Below are positions 1-8,056 of a DNA stretch of 64,000 nt, one piece after another (the first letter of the stretch is position 1; each line of letters opens with the position of its first letter). The stretch comes from Alistipes montrealensis. Its GTDB lineage: Bacteria; Bacteroidota; Bacteroidia; Bacteroidales; Rikenellaceae. The stretch is taken from the NCBI RefSeq assembly GCF_018362775.1, contig NZ_JAGYXY010000003.1, positions 530,846 to 594,845 of the forward strand, read 5' to 3'. The position numbers and the translations under genes are program-made. The notes under the pieces were generated by a model. The model was not told the DNA's origin. It searched no databases and was given only the letters and a program-made list of their open reading frames with translations.

Positions 1-1062
1 GATCGCAACTATCCGCAGGCCGTCGAGATTTCCGAGCAGTTGTGCAACACCATCCAGCCCCTTACGCGCGACTACGCCGAAGCATCGTACATGCGGGCCC
101 TCGTCGCCGACCTGATGGGAGACACACCCACGGCACAGGTGTGGTTCGCCCGTTCGGCGATGACCGACATTCAACTGGCGATACGCGACAACGCCGCGCT
201 AAAAAGCCTTGCCAACACGCTTCTCGACGACGACAACATCCAGCGCGCCATGCGTTATATGCGCATCGTGATGGACGACGCGCGGTTCTTCAACTCACGC
301 CTGCGCCCTTGGCAGGATGCGCTGGCGCTCCACGTCATCGAAGAGGCCTACCGGGTCCGGCGGCAGCGGATGGATACCATGTACAACATTTTCGTCGTGT
401 CGATCGCCTGTTTCATGCTGCTGGCCCTGGGCGGCGTGATTTTCGTCCTGCGCCAGAACCGCAAACTCAGCCTCGCCCGGCTCGAATTGCAGCAGGCCAA
501 CAACCGTCTCAACATCTCGAACAACGACCTCAAACACATCAACACCCGGCTCGCCGGGCTCAACAACCAAATTTCCGAAGCCAACGAAGTGAAGGAGGAA
601 TACATCGGCATTTTCCTGACGATGTGTTCGGAATACATAGACAAGATCATCGACTCGCGGCGGCACGTACGCCGCCTGCTGCGCGACGGACGCATCGACG
701 AACTGCGGAAAGAGTACTCCCCGACCGACGGCGACAGCCGTGAACTGGAGGAATTTTACCGCAACTTCGACACCACGTTCCTACAGCTCTACCCCACCTT
801 TATCGAGGATTTCAACTCCCTGCTGGACAAAGAAGCGCGCATCGAGCCGAAAAAGGGCGAACTGCTGACAACCGAACTGCGCATCTTCGCGCTGATCCGG
901 CTGGGTATCAACGATTCGTCGAAGATCGCCGCCCTGCTGCGTTACTCCGTGAGCACGATTTACAACTACCGATCGAAGATCAAGGGACACACGCTCGTCT
1001 CGCGCGACGATTTCGAGGAACGCATCAAAACCATCGGGGCATTCAGTCCCCAGCACCTTTGA
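1..1062 (+). CDS. TPR/DUF6377-like membrane-anchored regulator, 5' end outside window
   Basis: The frame is open from base 1 and ends at 1062, so the N-terminus lies upstream; the TTG at 40 is an internal codon. What remains is a helical TPR-like segment, one membrane span (around VVSIACFMLLALGGVIFVL), a coiled coil rich in N and L, and a C-terminal part ending in a helix-turn-helix-like stretch (LGINDSSKIAALLRYSVSTIYNYRSK). This order, TPR then one span, coiled coil and a LuxR-like DNA-binding end, is typical of the Bacteroidota DUF6377 family. These are thought to sense through the periplasmic repeats and bind DNA from the membrane. Targets are unknown. A hairpin terminator follows directly. 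Confidence 0.75.
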   Translation, partial: DRNYPQAVEISEQLCNTIQPLTRDYAEASYMRALVADLMGDTPTAQVWFARSAMTDIQLAIRDNAALKSLANTLLDDDNIQRAMRYMRIVMDDARFFNSRLRPWQDALALHVIEEAYRVRRQRMDTMYNIFVVSIACFMLLALGGVIFVLRQNRKLSLARLELQQANNRLNISNNDLKHINTRLAGLNNQISEANEVKEEYIGIFLTMCSEYIDKIIDSRRHVRRLLRDGRIDELRKEYSPTDGDSRELEEFYRNFDTTFLQLYPTFIEDFNSLLDKEARIEPKKGELLTTELRIFALIRLGINDSSKIAALLRYSVSTIYNYRSKIKGHTLVSRDDFEERIKTIGAFSPQHL

Positions 1063-1080
1063 TCACTCACCGGAAACATA

Positions 1081-1112
1081 AAAAGCCATGGATTTTCCAT
1101 CCATGGCTTTTT
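1081..1112. terminator. Rho-independent terminator after the DUF6377-like gene
   Basis: An A-run, a stem AAGCCATGGAT / ATCCATGGCTT with a short loop, and a T-run follow the stop at 1062 by about 20 bases. The symmetry would let it act in both directions. Confidence 0.8.
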
Positions 1113-1233
1113 ATTTAAAGGTCGCTCCGTTGCGAAAATCGGTCCGGCAGAAAAACCGCCCCGGATGAAAGTCTCGACAGCTCCGTAGCGGGAAGCTCCT
1201 TCGGTCCCGAAGCATTCTGTCCGGCAGAAAAAA

Positions 1234-1258
1234 AAGACCGCGGAAAAACCGCGGTCTT
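1234..1258 (-). terminator. Terminator of the secG operon
   Basis: AAGACCGCGG and CCGCGGTCTT form a perfect 10-bp stem with a 5-base loop. On the minus strand it is followed by a run of eight T, just downstream of the secG stop at 1292. The 14-base string GTCCGGCAGAAAAA occurs both here and about 80 bases to the left. Confidence 0.8.
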
Positions 1259-1291
1259 CTATGATGGGGTCTGCTTTGCCGCCCCGGGGAA

Positions 1292-1660
1292 CTACTGGGC
1301 CTGCTCCTGCTGCTCGGTCTGTCCGGCAGCGGGGATCTCAGCCTGCGGCATCGTAGCGGGAACCTCGCTCTCGAGCACACGCTCCTGAAGCGCCTTGGCA
1401 TCCTTCGAAATCTCCGAATTGCTCTCGGCAACCAGGCCGCGGTCCATAGCCAGCGTAGCAGCGAGGCTCAGCACCACGATGGCGATAGCCATCGCCCAGG
1501 TGAATTTCTCCAGGAAGTTCGTAGTTTCGCGCACACCCATTACCTGGTTCGACGCGCCGAAATTGGCGGCCATGCCGCTCTTGGGGTTCTGCACCAATAC
1601 CGCCAGGATCACCAGTACGCTCGCAACGAGTATCAGGGCAATGCAAATCGTGTATAACAT
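1292..1660 (-). CDS. secG: Preprotein translocase subunit SecG
   Basis: At 122 residues this is a SecG-type protein: two membrane spans (about residues 3-22 and 52-72) joined by the conserved loop containing LVQNPKSGM and a Gly/Asn-rich stretch. SecG is the accessory subunit of the SecYEG channel in the inner membrane. The C-terminal 45 residues (Gln/Glu/Ala-rich) exceed the E. coli core and are probably cytosolic and poorly conserved. It is the last gene of a minus-strand run that starts near 4699 and ends at the hairpin at 1234-1258. The upstream gene ends 5 bases before its start, suggesting co-transcription with the envelope gene lptE. Confidence 0.9.
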   Translation of the reverse strand: MLYTICIALILVASVLVILAVLVQNPKSGMAANFGASNQVMGVRETTNFLEKFTWAMAIAIVVLSLAATLAMDRGLVAESNSEISKDAKALQERVLESEVPATMPQAEIPAAGQTEQQEQAQ

Positions 1661-1665
1661 ATTAC

Positions 1666-2160
1666 TTAAATTTTAATATTGTTTTCTATTTTGCCAATAA
1701 GTTCGGCAAAGTAAACACTTTTTTCGGGATTTCGCAAACTTAATTTGCGATAAATCGCTACGGACTTGTCACGAAGGCCCTGAGCGAGATAGATTTCGGC
1801 AAGTTCCTCGGTAACAACCTCGTCGTCGTCATCCAGTTGGGACTGCATCACGATCTCCTCCTCGGGTTCGCCGTCACCGGCGACGATGCGCAGATCCTCT
1901 TCCTGCAGGAAGCGGTCGATGATCTCGTCCGAGGTCGGCCGTCTGAGCACCGAGACATCGACGGCAGGCCTGCGCAGCGAACTTTCGGCACGCCACGGAG
2001 CCATCAGCGCGACCCGCGGATCGGATTCGCCCGTAAGCCCTTCGCGCAGGATACGCGCCGGGAGAAACCACGGGAAGCGCGCCACAAGGGCGTCTGCCTC
2101 CGCAACAGAGGGCGCTTCCACCGTAGCAGGCGCCGCAAAGCAGTTTTTCAGGTCAGCCAT
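1666..2160 (-). CDS. Hypothetical protein with TPR-like C-terminus
   Basis: A 164-residue soluble protein without signal peptide or membrane span. The middle is acidic (a DDDDEVV stretch), and the last 45 residues (LAEIYLAQGLRDKSVAIYRKL) look like one tetratricopeptide hairpin. It lies between lptE (13 bases upstream) and secG (5 bases downstream) on the same strand. This linkage is, to my knowledge, common in Bacteroidales, so a role near envelope biogenesis is possible, but no activity can be read from the sequence. Confidence 0.75.
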   Translation of the reverse strand: MADLKNCFAAPATVEAPSVAEADALVARFPWFLPARILREGLTGESDPRVALMAPWRAESSLRRPAVDVSVLRRPTSDEIIDRFLQEEDLRIVAGDGEPEEEIVMQSQLDDDDEVVTEELAEIYLAQGLRDKSVAIYRKLSLRNPEKSVYFAELIGKIENNIKI

Positions 2161-2173
2161 CTTGCATCGGGGA

Positions 2174-2683
2174 TTACCAGTTGGAGGCCGCGGCCTGGAA
2201 GATGTCGGTCACGATCTTGTCGACGATCTGCGGAATCAGTTCGCCCTCGACCTCCGTGAGCAGTTTGGTCGAATCGTAGTCCTCATAAGCCGTGAAGGTG
2301 CGGTTGAACGACATCTTCTCGTCCAGCGCATTCGTGAAGCGCACCTTAACGGTGATCGTCAGGCGGTTCAGCAGGGCGTAGTCGTCGCTCGACACCGAAG
2401 TCGTCGTCGAAGTGTAGTTGACGATCTCGCCTTCGAAAGCGAAGTCGCCGCCCTCGTCGACCTGCATCAGGCGCGTGCGGCGCGTGAACATGTCGACCAG
2501 CGCCTCGGTGAGCGTAGAACTCAGGATCGGCGTAACCATGGTGGCGTTGTTGGGGAAGTAGGCCACCGAGAAGGTCTTGGCGTCGGGCGGAATCGAAGCG
2601 CCCGACAGCGAATATTTGACGGTCACGCCGCAACCCGCCACAAACGCGACGCAAAGCGCCAGTATAATAATTCTGATCTTCAT
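2174..2683 (-). CDS. lptE: LptE-family LPS-assembly lipoprotein
   Basis: At 169 residues it has a lipoprotein signal (ALCVAFVAGCGV, lipobox VAGC) and a small alpha/beta core that fits the Bacteroidota LptE family. LptE plugs the LptD barrel that places lipopolysaccharide in the outer leaflet. Recognisable family features are the YSLSGASIPPDAKTFSVAYF opening and the repeated acidic/aromatic strands. The upstream sigma-54 activator ends 3 bases before this gene, so they share a transcript. The family is divergent; the call rests on signal, length, opening motif and context. Confidence 0.8.
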   Translation of the reverse strand: MKIRIIILALCVAFVAGCGVTVKYSLSGASIPPDAKTFSVAYFPNNATMVTPILSSTLTEALVDMFTRRTRLMQVDEGGDFAFEGEIVNYTSTTTSVSSDDYALLNRLTITVKVRFTNALDEKMSFNRTFTAYEDYDSTKLLTEVEGELIPQIVDKIVTDIFQAAASNW

Positions 2684-2686
2684 AAG

Positions 2687-3913
2687 CTAATTTTCCTCTA
2701 TACCTAACTCTTTTATTTTGCGGTATAGTGTACGTTCCGACATAAATAGTTCGGCGGCAGCCTCCCGGCGGCGGCCGTTGTTACGGCGCAGGGCGCGGAT
2801 AATCTGTTCGCGCTGCATGTCGGCCTTGGTCATCTCCCGCGGCGGCTCGTCGGTAACTTCCTCGCTCTCGGCATAAACCGGGGCCGAAGACTGCGAGTAG
2901 TCCGCAACGGCCGGGACATAGCTGCTCTGCGCCGTAGTCGGCAGCAGGCCCTTGATGTCGCGGACCGGCTCGGCGCAGGCCACGCCGCCCTTCAGCAATT
3001 CGGAAATCATCCGCTTGAGGTCGTTGATGTCGGCCCGCATGTCGAAAAGCACCTTGTAGAGCAGTTCACGCTCGGTCGACATCGTGTCGTCCATACGCAC
3101 CGACCCGGCAGGCATCGGAGCGCCTCCGCCCTGCGGGGGCAGGTATTTCGCCAATACCTCGGGGGTGATCACCCGGGTTTGCTCGATAGCCGAAATCTGT
3201 TCGGCAACGTTCTTCAACTGGCGGATATTCCCCCGCCAATAGTAATTTTTCAGCATTTCGCGGGCCGCATCGTCGAGCGTCACGGCGGGCATGCGGTACT
3301 GCGCGGCTACGTCGGCGGCGAACTTGCGGAACAGCAGCGGAATATCCTCCGGACGTTCGCGCAGCGAGGGGACCGTGATGGGGACTGTCCCCAGGCGGTA
3401 GTAGAGGTCCTCACGGAAACGACCCTGGACAATAGCCTCCTGCAGGTTCATATTCGTAGCGGCGACCACGCGGACATTGGTCTTCTGCACCTTCGACGAA
3501 CCGACGCGGATGTATTCGCCCATCTGGAGCACGCGCAGCAGGCGCGCCTGGGTCGAATGCGGCAGCTCGGCCACCTCGTCCAGGAAAATCGTGCCCCCGT
3601 CGGCCTCCTCGAAATAACCTTTGCGAGCTTCCACAGCGCCGGTAAAGGCGCCCTTCTCGTGGCCGAACAACTCGGAGTCGATTGTACCCTCGGGAATCGC
3701 CGCACAGTTTACGGCAATATATTTATTGTGCTTGCGCGCGGAATAAGCGTGAATCACCTGCGGGAAAAACTCTTTACCTACGCCGCTTTCGCCCGTGACG
3801 AGCACCGTCAGGTCGGTCGGAGCCACACGCAGGGCCACCTCCAGCGCCCTGTCCAGAAGCGGGGAGTTGCCGATAATGCCGAAGCGCTGTTTTACGGTGG
3901 TGATCTCTGTCAT
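2687..3913 (-). CDS. Sigma-54-dependent transcriptional activator (AAA+ and Fis HTH)
   Basis: The 408 residues begin directly with the AAA+ activator domain and carry no receiver or other sensor domain. Visible motifs are Walker A GESGVGKE (41-48), the sigma-54 contact loop GAFTGA (88-93) and Walker B GGTIFLDE (106-113). A Fis-type helix-turn-helix sits at the C-terminus (REQIIRALRRNNGRRREAAAEL, from about 370). It should remodel sigma-54 holoenzyme. With no built-in sensor, its activity must be set by expression or partners. The gene abuts the HU-like gene upstream (stop and start adjacent) and lptE downstream, placing a transcription activator inside an envelope-assembly operon. Confidence 0.9.
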   Translation of the reverse strand: MTEITTVKQRFGIIGNSPLLDRALEVALRVAPTDLTVLVTGESGVGKEFFPQVIHAYSARKHNKYIAVNCAAIPEGTIDSELFGHEKGAFTGAVEARKGYFEEADGGTIFLDEVAELPHSTQARLLRVLQMGEYIRVGSSKVQKTNVRVVAATNMNLQEAIVQGRFREDLYYRLGTVPITVPSLRERPEDIPLLFRKFAADVAAQYRMPAVTLDDAAREMLKNYYWRGNIRQLKNVAEQISAIEQTRVITPEVLAKYLPPQGGGAPMPAGSVRMDDTMSTERELLYKVLFDMRADINDLKRMISELLKGGVACAEPVRDIKGLLPTTAQSSYVPAVADYSQSSAPVYAESEEVTDEPPREMTKADMQREQIIRALRRNNGRRREAAAELFMSERTLYRKIKELGIEEN

Positions 3914-4699
3914 TTATTCGGGTTGTTCGGGTTGGGATACAGCGACCGGGGTTTCTGCGGCCGCCTGAGGCTGTTCGATATATTCCGCATCGGCCTGCTT
4001 TTCCCGGGCGTCGCGCCAGAGGCCGAAAGCGATAGCCGCCACAGCCAGCACTGCGGCGATCACGGCGATCCAGATAAAACGGTCGGCGCGGCGGCGCGGC
4101 GCACGGTCGACATAACGGTAGGCATCGGTGCTCTTCGGCGGTTTGCCGTAGCGCAGGCCGCGTACCGAAGGATCGGGATTCATCTTCGCCGAGGTCGACA
4201 CGCGCGGTTCGGCAAACGCAGTCTTCACGGCTTCGGCCACCTTCTCGGGCTGCAACGACGAACGCTTCGCACCGGCAGGTTCGTCCTCCGCAGCGGGCTC
4301 AGCCTCGGGCTGCGGCTCGTAGGCGAAGGCGATGGTGGCGTTAGGACCGGGTTTCATCACCCCGAATCCCTCCAGCCGGAACTCTGCGCCGTGTTCAACG
4401 GCATGGCGGATCTCGAAGACGAAGCGGTCGATTTCGCCCGCAGCCTCCAGTTCGCCCATCCCTTCGGCGCGGAGAAGCCCTCTCAGCACACCGTCGTCGC
4501 GTTTGAGCAGTTCCGAGAAGACAACGCTCCGGCCCGGCTCCTTGACGATGAACGTTCCGAGTTGGGGTACGACAAGCCGCTTATTCGACTTCAGATATTG
4601 TATGAGAGTATCTATCAGCACGGTTGAAAATCCTTTTAATCCGGGTTCAAAATTACCCTTTTTCAAAGAAAAAAGCAATAATAAAGGGGGCTTTTTCAA
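3914..4699 (-). CDS. HU/CCDC81-like N-domain protein with single membrane span
   Basis: At 261 residues the N-terminal part (TLIQYLKSNKRLVVPQLGTFIVKEPG) resembles the HU-like domain found in Bacteroidota membrane proteins. A basic linker, one membrane span (around FIWIAVIAAVLAVAAIAFGLW) and a Pro/Gln/Glu-rich tail follow. Such proteins often carry a SPOR domain; none is evident here. The chosen start gives a hydrophobic first stretch; a later start near the VLIDTLIQYL segment is possible. It is the first gene of the minus-strand run down to secG and diverges from the decarboxylase at 4841. Confidence 0.65.
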   Translation of the reverse strand: MKKPPLLLLFSLKKGNFEPGLKGFSTVLIDTLIQYLKSNKRLVVPQLGTFIVKEPGRSVVFSELLKRDDGVLRGLLRAEGMGELEAAGEIDRFVFEIRHAVEHGAEFRLEGFGVMKPGPNATIAFAYEPQPEAEPAAEDEPAGAKRSSLQPEKVAEAVKTAFAEPRVSTSAKMNPDPSVRGLRYGKPPKSTDAYRYVDRAPRRRADRFIWIAVIAAVLAVAAIAFGLWRDAREKQADAEYIEQPQAAAETPVAVSQPEQPE

Positions 4700-4840
4700 A
4701 ATAATCGAACAAAGTGTTGGTTATCCGAAAAATATTCATCTACTTTGCATCCCGAAATTTTTAAAAATCCGGGCGAGCTACTTTCGCCCGAAAATTGCAA
4801 AGTAACCGAGCCGGATTGTAAAAACTTTACCGAACGAACC

Positions 4841-6235
4841 ATGAAAGACAAGTACATCGACCTGATCGAACAATCGTTCGATTTCCCGCAGGATGAGTTC
4901 ACCGTCGAGGACAACGAGCTGAATTTCCACGACATTCCGCTGATGGAACTGATCAAACAGTACGGAACCCCGCTCAAAATTACCTACCTGCCGAAGATCT
5001 CCCAGCAGATCAACCGCGCCAAGCGCATGTTCAACGTGGCGATGGCGAAGGTCGATTACAAGGGTTCGTACAACTATTGCTACTGCACCAAGTCGAGCCA
5101 TTTCTCGTTCGTACTGGAGGAGGCCATGAAGAACGACATCCACCTGGAAACCTCGTCGGCCTACGACATCCACATCATCAACGCGCTCTACGAAAGCGGC
5201 ATCATCGACAAGGACCGTTACATCATTTGCAACGGCTTCAAACGGCCGCAGTATGTCGAGAACATCGCCCAACTGGTGAACGACGGCTTCTCCAACACGA
5301 TTCCCGTGCTGGACAACAAGGAGGAACTGGAGCTGTTCGAGGATTCGTTCACCAAGAAGTGCAAAGTCGGCATCCGCATCGCCTGCGAAGAGGAGCCCAA
5401 GTTCGATTTCTACACCTCGCGGCTGGGAATCCGCTACAACGACATCGTCGACTTCTACAAGGCCAAACTCAAAAACAGCAAGAAGTTCCAGCTCAAGATG
5501 CTGCACTTCTTCATCAATACCGGCATCAAGGACACGGCCTATTACTGGAACGAGTTGTCGAAGTGCCTGAACGTCTACTGCGAACTCAAAGCCATCTGCC
5601 CCGAGTTGGACAGCCTCAACATCGGCGGCGGTTTCCCGATCAAGAACACGCTCAACTTCGAATACGACTACGAGTACCTCACCGAGGAGATCATCAGCCA
5701 GATCAAGAACATCTGCGAGCGCAACGGCGTCGAGGAGCCCAACATCTTCACCGAATTCGGTTCGTTCACCGTCGGCGAAAGCGGCGCAACGCTCTACTCG
5801 ATCGTCAACCAGAAGCAGCAGAACGACCGTGAAAACTGGTATATGATCGACTCGTCGTTCATCACTACCCTGCCCGATACATGGGGCATCAACCAACGCT
5901 ACATCATGCTGGCCGTGAACAACTGGGACAAGGAGTACCAGCGCGTGCTGCTCGGCGGACTGACCTGCGACAGCGAAGATTTCTACAACTCGGAGTGTCA
6001 CACCAGCGCCATTTTCCTCCCGAAGCTCGAGGCGGGCAACACGCAGTACATCGGATTCTTCCACACGGGAGCCTACCAGGAGTCGCTCGGCGGCTTCGGC
6101 GGCATCCAGCACTGCCTGATTCCCGCGCCCAAGCACGTGATTATCGACCGCGACAAGTCGGACAACGAGTATTACACGCGCCTGTTCGCCAAGGAGCAGT
6201 CCTACCGCTCAATGCTACGAATACTCGGCTACTAA
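4841..6235 (+). CDS. speA: Arginine decarboxylase, short Bacteroidota form (fold-type III PLP enzyme)
   Basis: This enzyme should convert arginine to agmatine for polyamine synthesis in the cytoplasm. The 464 residues contain the PLP-lysine motif YCTKSSHF (K84), the glycine-rich phosphate loop LNIGGGFP and the C-terminal active-site segment with LTCDSED. Classical bacterial SpeA is about 630 residues; the short form is the one seen in many Bacteroidota. Related substrates such as diaminopimelate or ornithine cannot be excluded by eye. I chose the ATG at 4841 because the longer frame from 4745 runs through AT-rich promoter-like DNA. The last 17 codons recur downstream as a non-coding duplicate. 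Confidence 0.85.
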   Translation: MKDKYIDLIEQSFDFPQDEFTVEDNELNFHDIPLMELIKQYGTPLKITYLPKISQQINRAKRMFNVAMAKVDYKGSYNYCYCTKSSHFSFVLEEAMKNDIHLETSSAYDIHIINALYESGIIDKDRYIICNGFKRPQYVENIAQLVNDGFSNTIPVLDNKEELELFEDSFTKKCKVGIRIACEEEPKFDFYTSRLGIRYNDIVDFYKAKLKNSKKFQLKMLHFFINTGIKDTAYYWNELSKCLNVYCELKAICPELDSLNIGGGFPIKNTLNFEYDYEYLTEEIISQIKNICERNGVEEPNIFTEFGSFTVGESGATLYSIVNQKQQNDRENWYMIDSSFITTLPDTWGINQRYIMLAVNNWDKEYQRVLLGGLTCDSEDFYNSECHTSAIFLPKLEAGNTQYIGFFHTGAYQESLGGFGGIQHCLIPAPKHVIIDRDKSDNEYYTRLFAKEQSYRSMLRILGY

Positions 6236-6274
6236 ATAGGACGCAGGACGAAGCGCGTGTAATACACCGGGCAG
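6181..6274 (+). repeat. 94-bp direct repeat, copy 1 (speA 3' end)
   Basis: This copy covers the last 17 codons and stop of the decarboxylase plus about 40 bases downstream. It matches 6322-6415 at the same length with only a few mismatches. Confidence 0.9.
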
Positions 6275-6278
6275 ACAA

Positions 6279-6314
6279 TCCTCCCAAACCCTCCTTTGAG
6301 AAGGAGGGCTTTCG
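6279..6314. repeat. GC-rich hairpin related to the dispersed intergenic repeat
   Basis: CCCTCCTTTGAGAAGGAGGG is a hairpin preceded by CTCCCAAA. It resembles the second hairpin of the fuller elements at 15551-15622 and 46605-46675, but lacks their first hairpin. Confidence 0.6.
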
Positions 6315-6321
6315 CGGGCGG

Positions 6322-6415
6322 CCTGTTTGCCAAGGAGCAGTCCTACCGCTCGATGCTACGAATACTCGGCTACTAAATAGACCGCAGTACGAAGCGCGGG
6401 TAATACACCGGGCAG
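6322..6415 (+). repeat. 94-bp direct repeat, copy 2 (duplicated speA tail)
   Basis: A second copy of 6181-6274, 47 bases further on. It still spells the decarboxylase C-terminus ending RSMLRILGY and stop, but no start codon serves it. A third, shorter echo (CAGTCCTGCCGCCCGATGCT) begins at 6413. The block looks like repeated slippage or recombination in the intergenic region. Confidence 0.9.
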
Positions 6416-6450
6416 TCCTGCCGCCCGATGCTACGAATATCCAAATCTCC

Positions 6451-6489
6451 AAAAAGCCCTCGCCGACACATCGGCGGCGGGCTTTTTTT
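6451..6489 (+). terminator. Terminator after the decarboxylase repeat block
   Basis: An A-run, GCCC-CGCCG / CGGCG-GGGC stem with a short loop, then seven T. It lies beyond the duplicated tails and probably ends the decarboxylase transcript. Confidence 0.8.
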
Positions 6490-6566
6490 ATTATTTATAA
6501 GTCCTCAATAGATTAGTTTAAGGAAAATTTCGTAACTTCGGCGGCAAAATGTGAATTCGAGCCTCA

Positions 6567-8000
6567 ATGGAAAATAAAATACGGATATGGAAAGCGGCAA
6601 TTCTTGCGGGAGGCCTGTTTTTCCTTTCCGCCAAAGCCGGTGCAGAAGAACTGCCGTCCGGAACTGCCCATAACGACCAAACGACCGCCAGTGCGCCCGG
6701 AGCGAAACCGGACAGCATCGTCTACCGCGACAACTTCCGTAACGACGACTACCTGAGGGGATACAAGGCGGGTTACCGAGCCGGGGTCCAGGAAGGACAG
6801 CAACGGCGCAACTTCCGCCCGGAACGCCGCTACGCCGATGGAGCGATCGTCCGCAGCCTCGACACAACCGCCTCCGGGCGCCGTTTCATGCACCGTCTCA
6901 GCGCGGAATTCCGCCCCGAACACATCTTCCCGACCAACCCCTTCGTCGAAGGCGAGAACCGGGCGGGACAGCCCATCGACCTCTCGCTCTCGGGACACCT
7001 GCGCTATTCGTTCCAGTTCCGCCCCGGATCGCTTCCCGACCAAATTTACGGCGGGGCCTACCAGGGCATCGGCGCGGCTTACTACGACTTTGGAAATCCC
7101 GACGAGCTGGGCAGCCCGATCGCCGTCTACCTCTTCCAGGGAGCGCGCATTGCACGGATCAGCCCGCGGCTGTCGTTCAACTACGAGTGGAATTTCGGTC
7201 TTTCGTTCGGCTGGAAGCCTTACGACGACATCGAAAACTCCTTCAACAAGATGATGGGATCGAAGATGAACGCCTACCTCAACGCCGACTTCTTCTTCGA
7301 CTGGCGGGTGACGCGCGAAGTGGATTTCACGGCGGGCCTGAGCCTCACGCACTTTTCCAACGGCAACACCAAATTCCCCAATGCGGGGCTCAACGCCATC
7401 GGACTGCGGGCGGGCCTGAGTTACAATTTCGGCCGGAAATCGGCCGAGATGGCCCCGCGCATCCTAAGCCCGGCATTCCCGCGCCATTTCAGCTACGACC
7501 TCACGCTGTTCGGCTCGTGGCGTCGCAAAGGAATCGAGGTCGGCGACAAGCAGTACGCCGCGCCGGACGCCTACACGGTCCTGGGATTCAACTTCGCCTC
7601 GATGTATAATTTCGGCTACAAGTTCCGCGCAGGCGTATCGCTCGACGGCGTATACGACGGCAGCGCCAACCTGGTCATGGCCGACCAGATCGTGCCGATG
7701 GGCGGCAGCGCGGACCTTGAAGTGGAGAAACCCGGCATCGACAAACAGATGGCGCTCGGCGTTTCGGCCCGTGCGGAGTTCGTAATGCCCTATTTCAACA
7801 TCGGCGTAGGCCTGGGAACCAACTTCCTGCACAAGGGCGGCGACCTGAAGGCCTTCTACCAGATGCTGACGCTGAAAATCGCCGTGACGCGCAGTTCCTA
7901 CGTCCACATCGGTTACAGTCTCCGCGACTTCCACATGCCCAACTTCCTGATGCTGGGCGTCGGTTACCGCTTCAACAACAAATATCCGCGACACCGCTGA
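6567..8000 (+). CDS. PagL-like acyloxyacyl hydrolase (lipid A deacylase) outer-membrane protein
   Basis: The 477 residues start with a signal peptide (cut after SAKAGA). A charged/aromatic segment follows, then outer-membrane beta strands ending in a terminal aromatic (YRFNNKYPRHR). The motif SLTHFSNGNTKFPNAG (H262, S264, N265) matches the His-x-Ser-Asn signature of PagL/acyloxyacyl hydrolase barrels, which remove a lipid A acyl chain. It is roughly twice the length of PagL, with an N-terminal extension of about 110 residues. After the motif, a second half of barrel-like strands continues. The substrate is inferred from family only. Confidence 0.75.
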   Translation: MENKIRIWKAAILAGGLFFLSAKAGAEELPSGTAHNDQTTASAPGAKPDSIVYRDNFRNDDYLRGYKAGYRAGVQEGQQRRNFRPERRYADGAIVRSLDTTASGRRFMHRLSAEFRPEHIFPTNPFVEGENRAGQPIDLSLSGHLRYSFQFRPGSLPDQIYGGAYQGIGAAYYDFGNPDELGSPIAVYLFQGARIARISPRLSFNYEWNFGLSFGWKPYDDIENSFNKMMGSKMNAYLNADFFFDWRVTREVDFTAGLSLTHFSNGNTKFPNAGLNAIGLRAGLSYNFGRKSAEMAPRILSPAFPRHFSYDLTLFGSWRRKGIEVGDKQYAAPDAYTVLGFNFASMYNFGYKFRAGVSLDGVYDGSANLVMADQIVPMGGSADLEVEKPGIDKQMALGVSARAEFVMPYFNIGVGLGTNFLHKGGDLKAFYQMLTLKIAVTRSSYVHIGYSLRDFHMPNFLMLGVGYRFNNKYPRHR

Positions 8001-8004
8001 CACG

Positions 8005-8038
8005 AAAAATCCCCGGCCGACTGGCCGGGGATTTTTTT
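8005..8038. terminator. Bidirectional terminator between convergent genes
   Basis: AAAAATCCCCGGCC / GGCCGGGGATTTTTTT with a 4-base loop lies between the PagL-like gene (+) and the amidase (-) and can end both. Confidence 0.9.
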
Positions 8039-8056
8039 CATTCCTGCGCCGGGACG

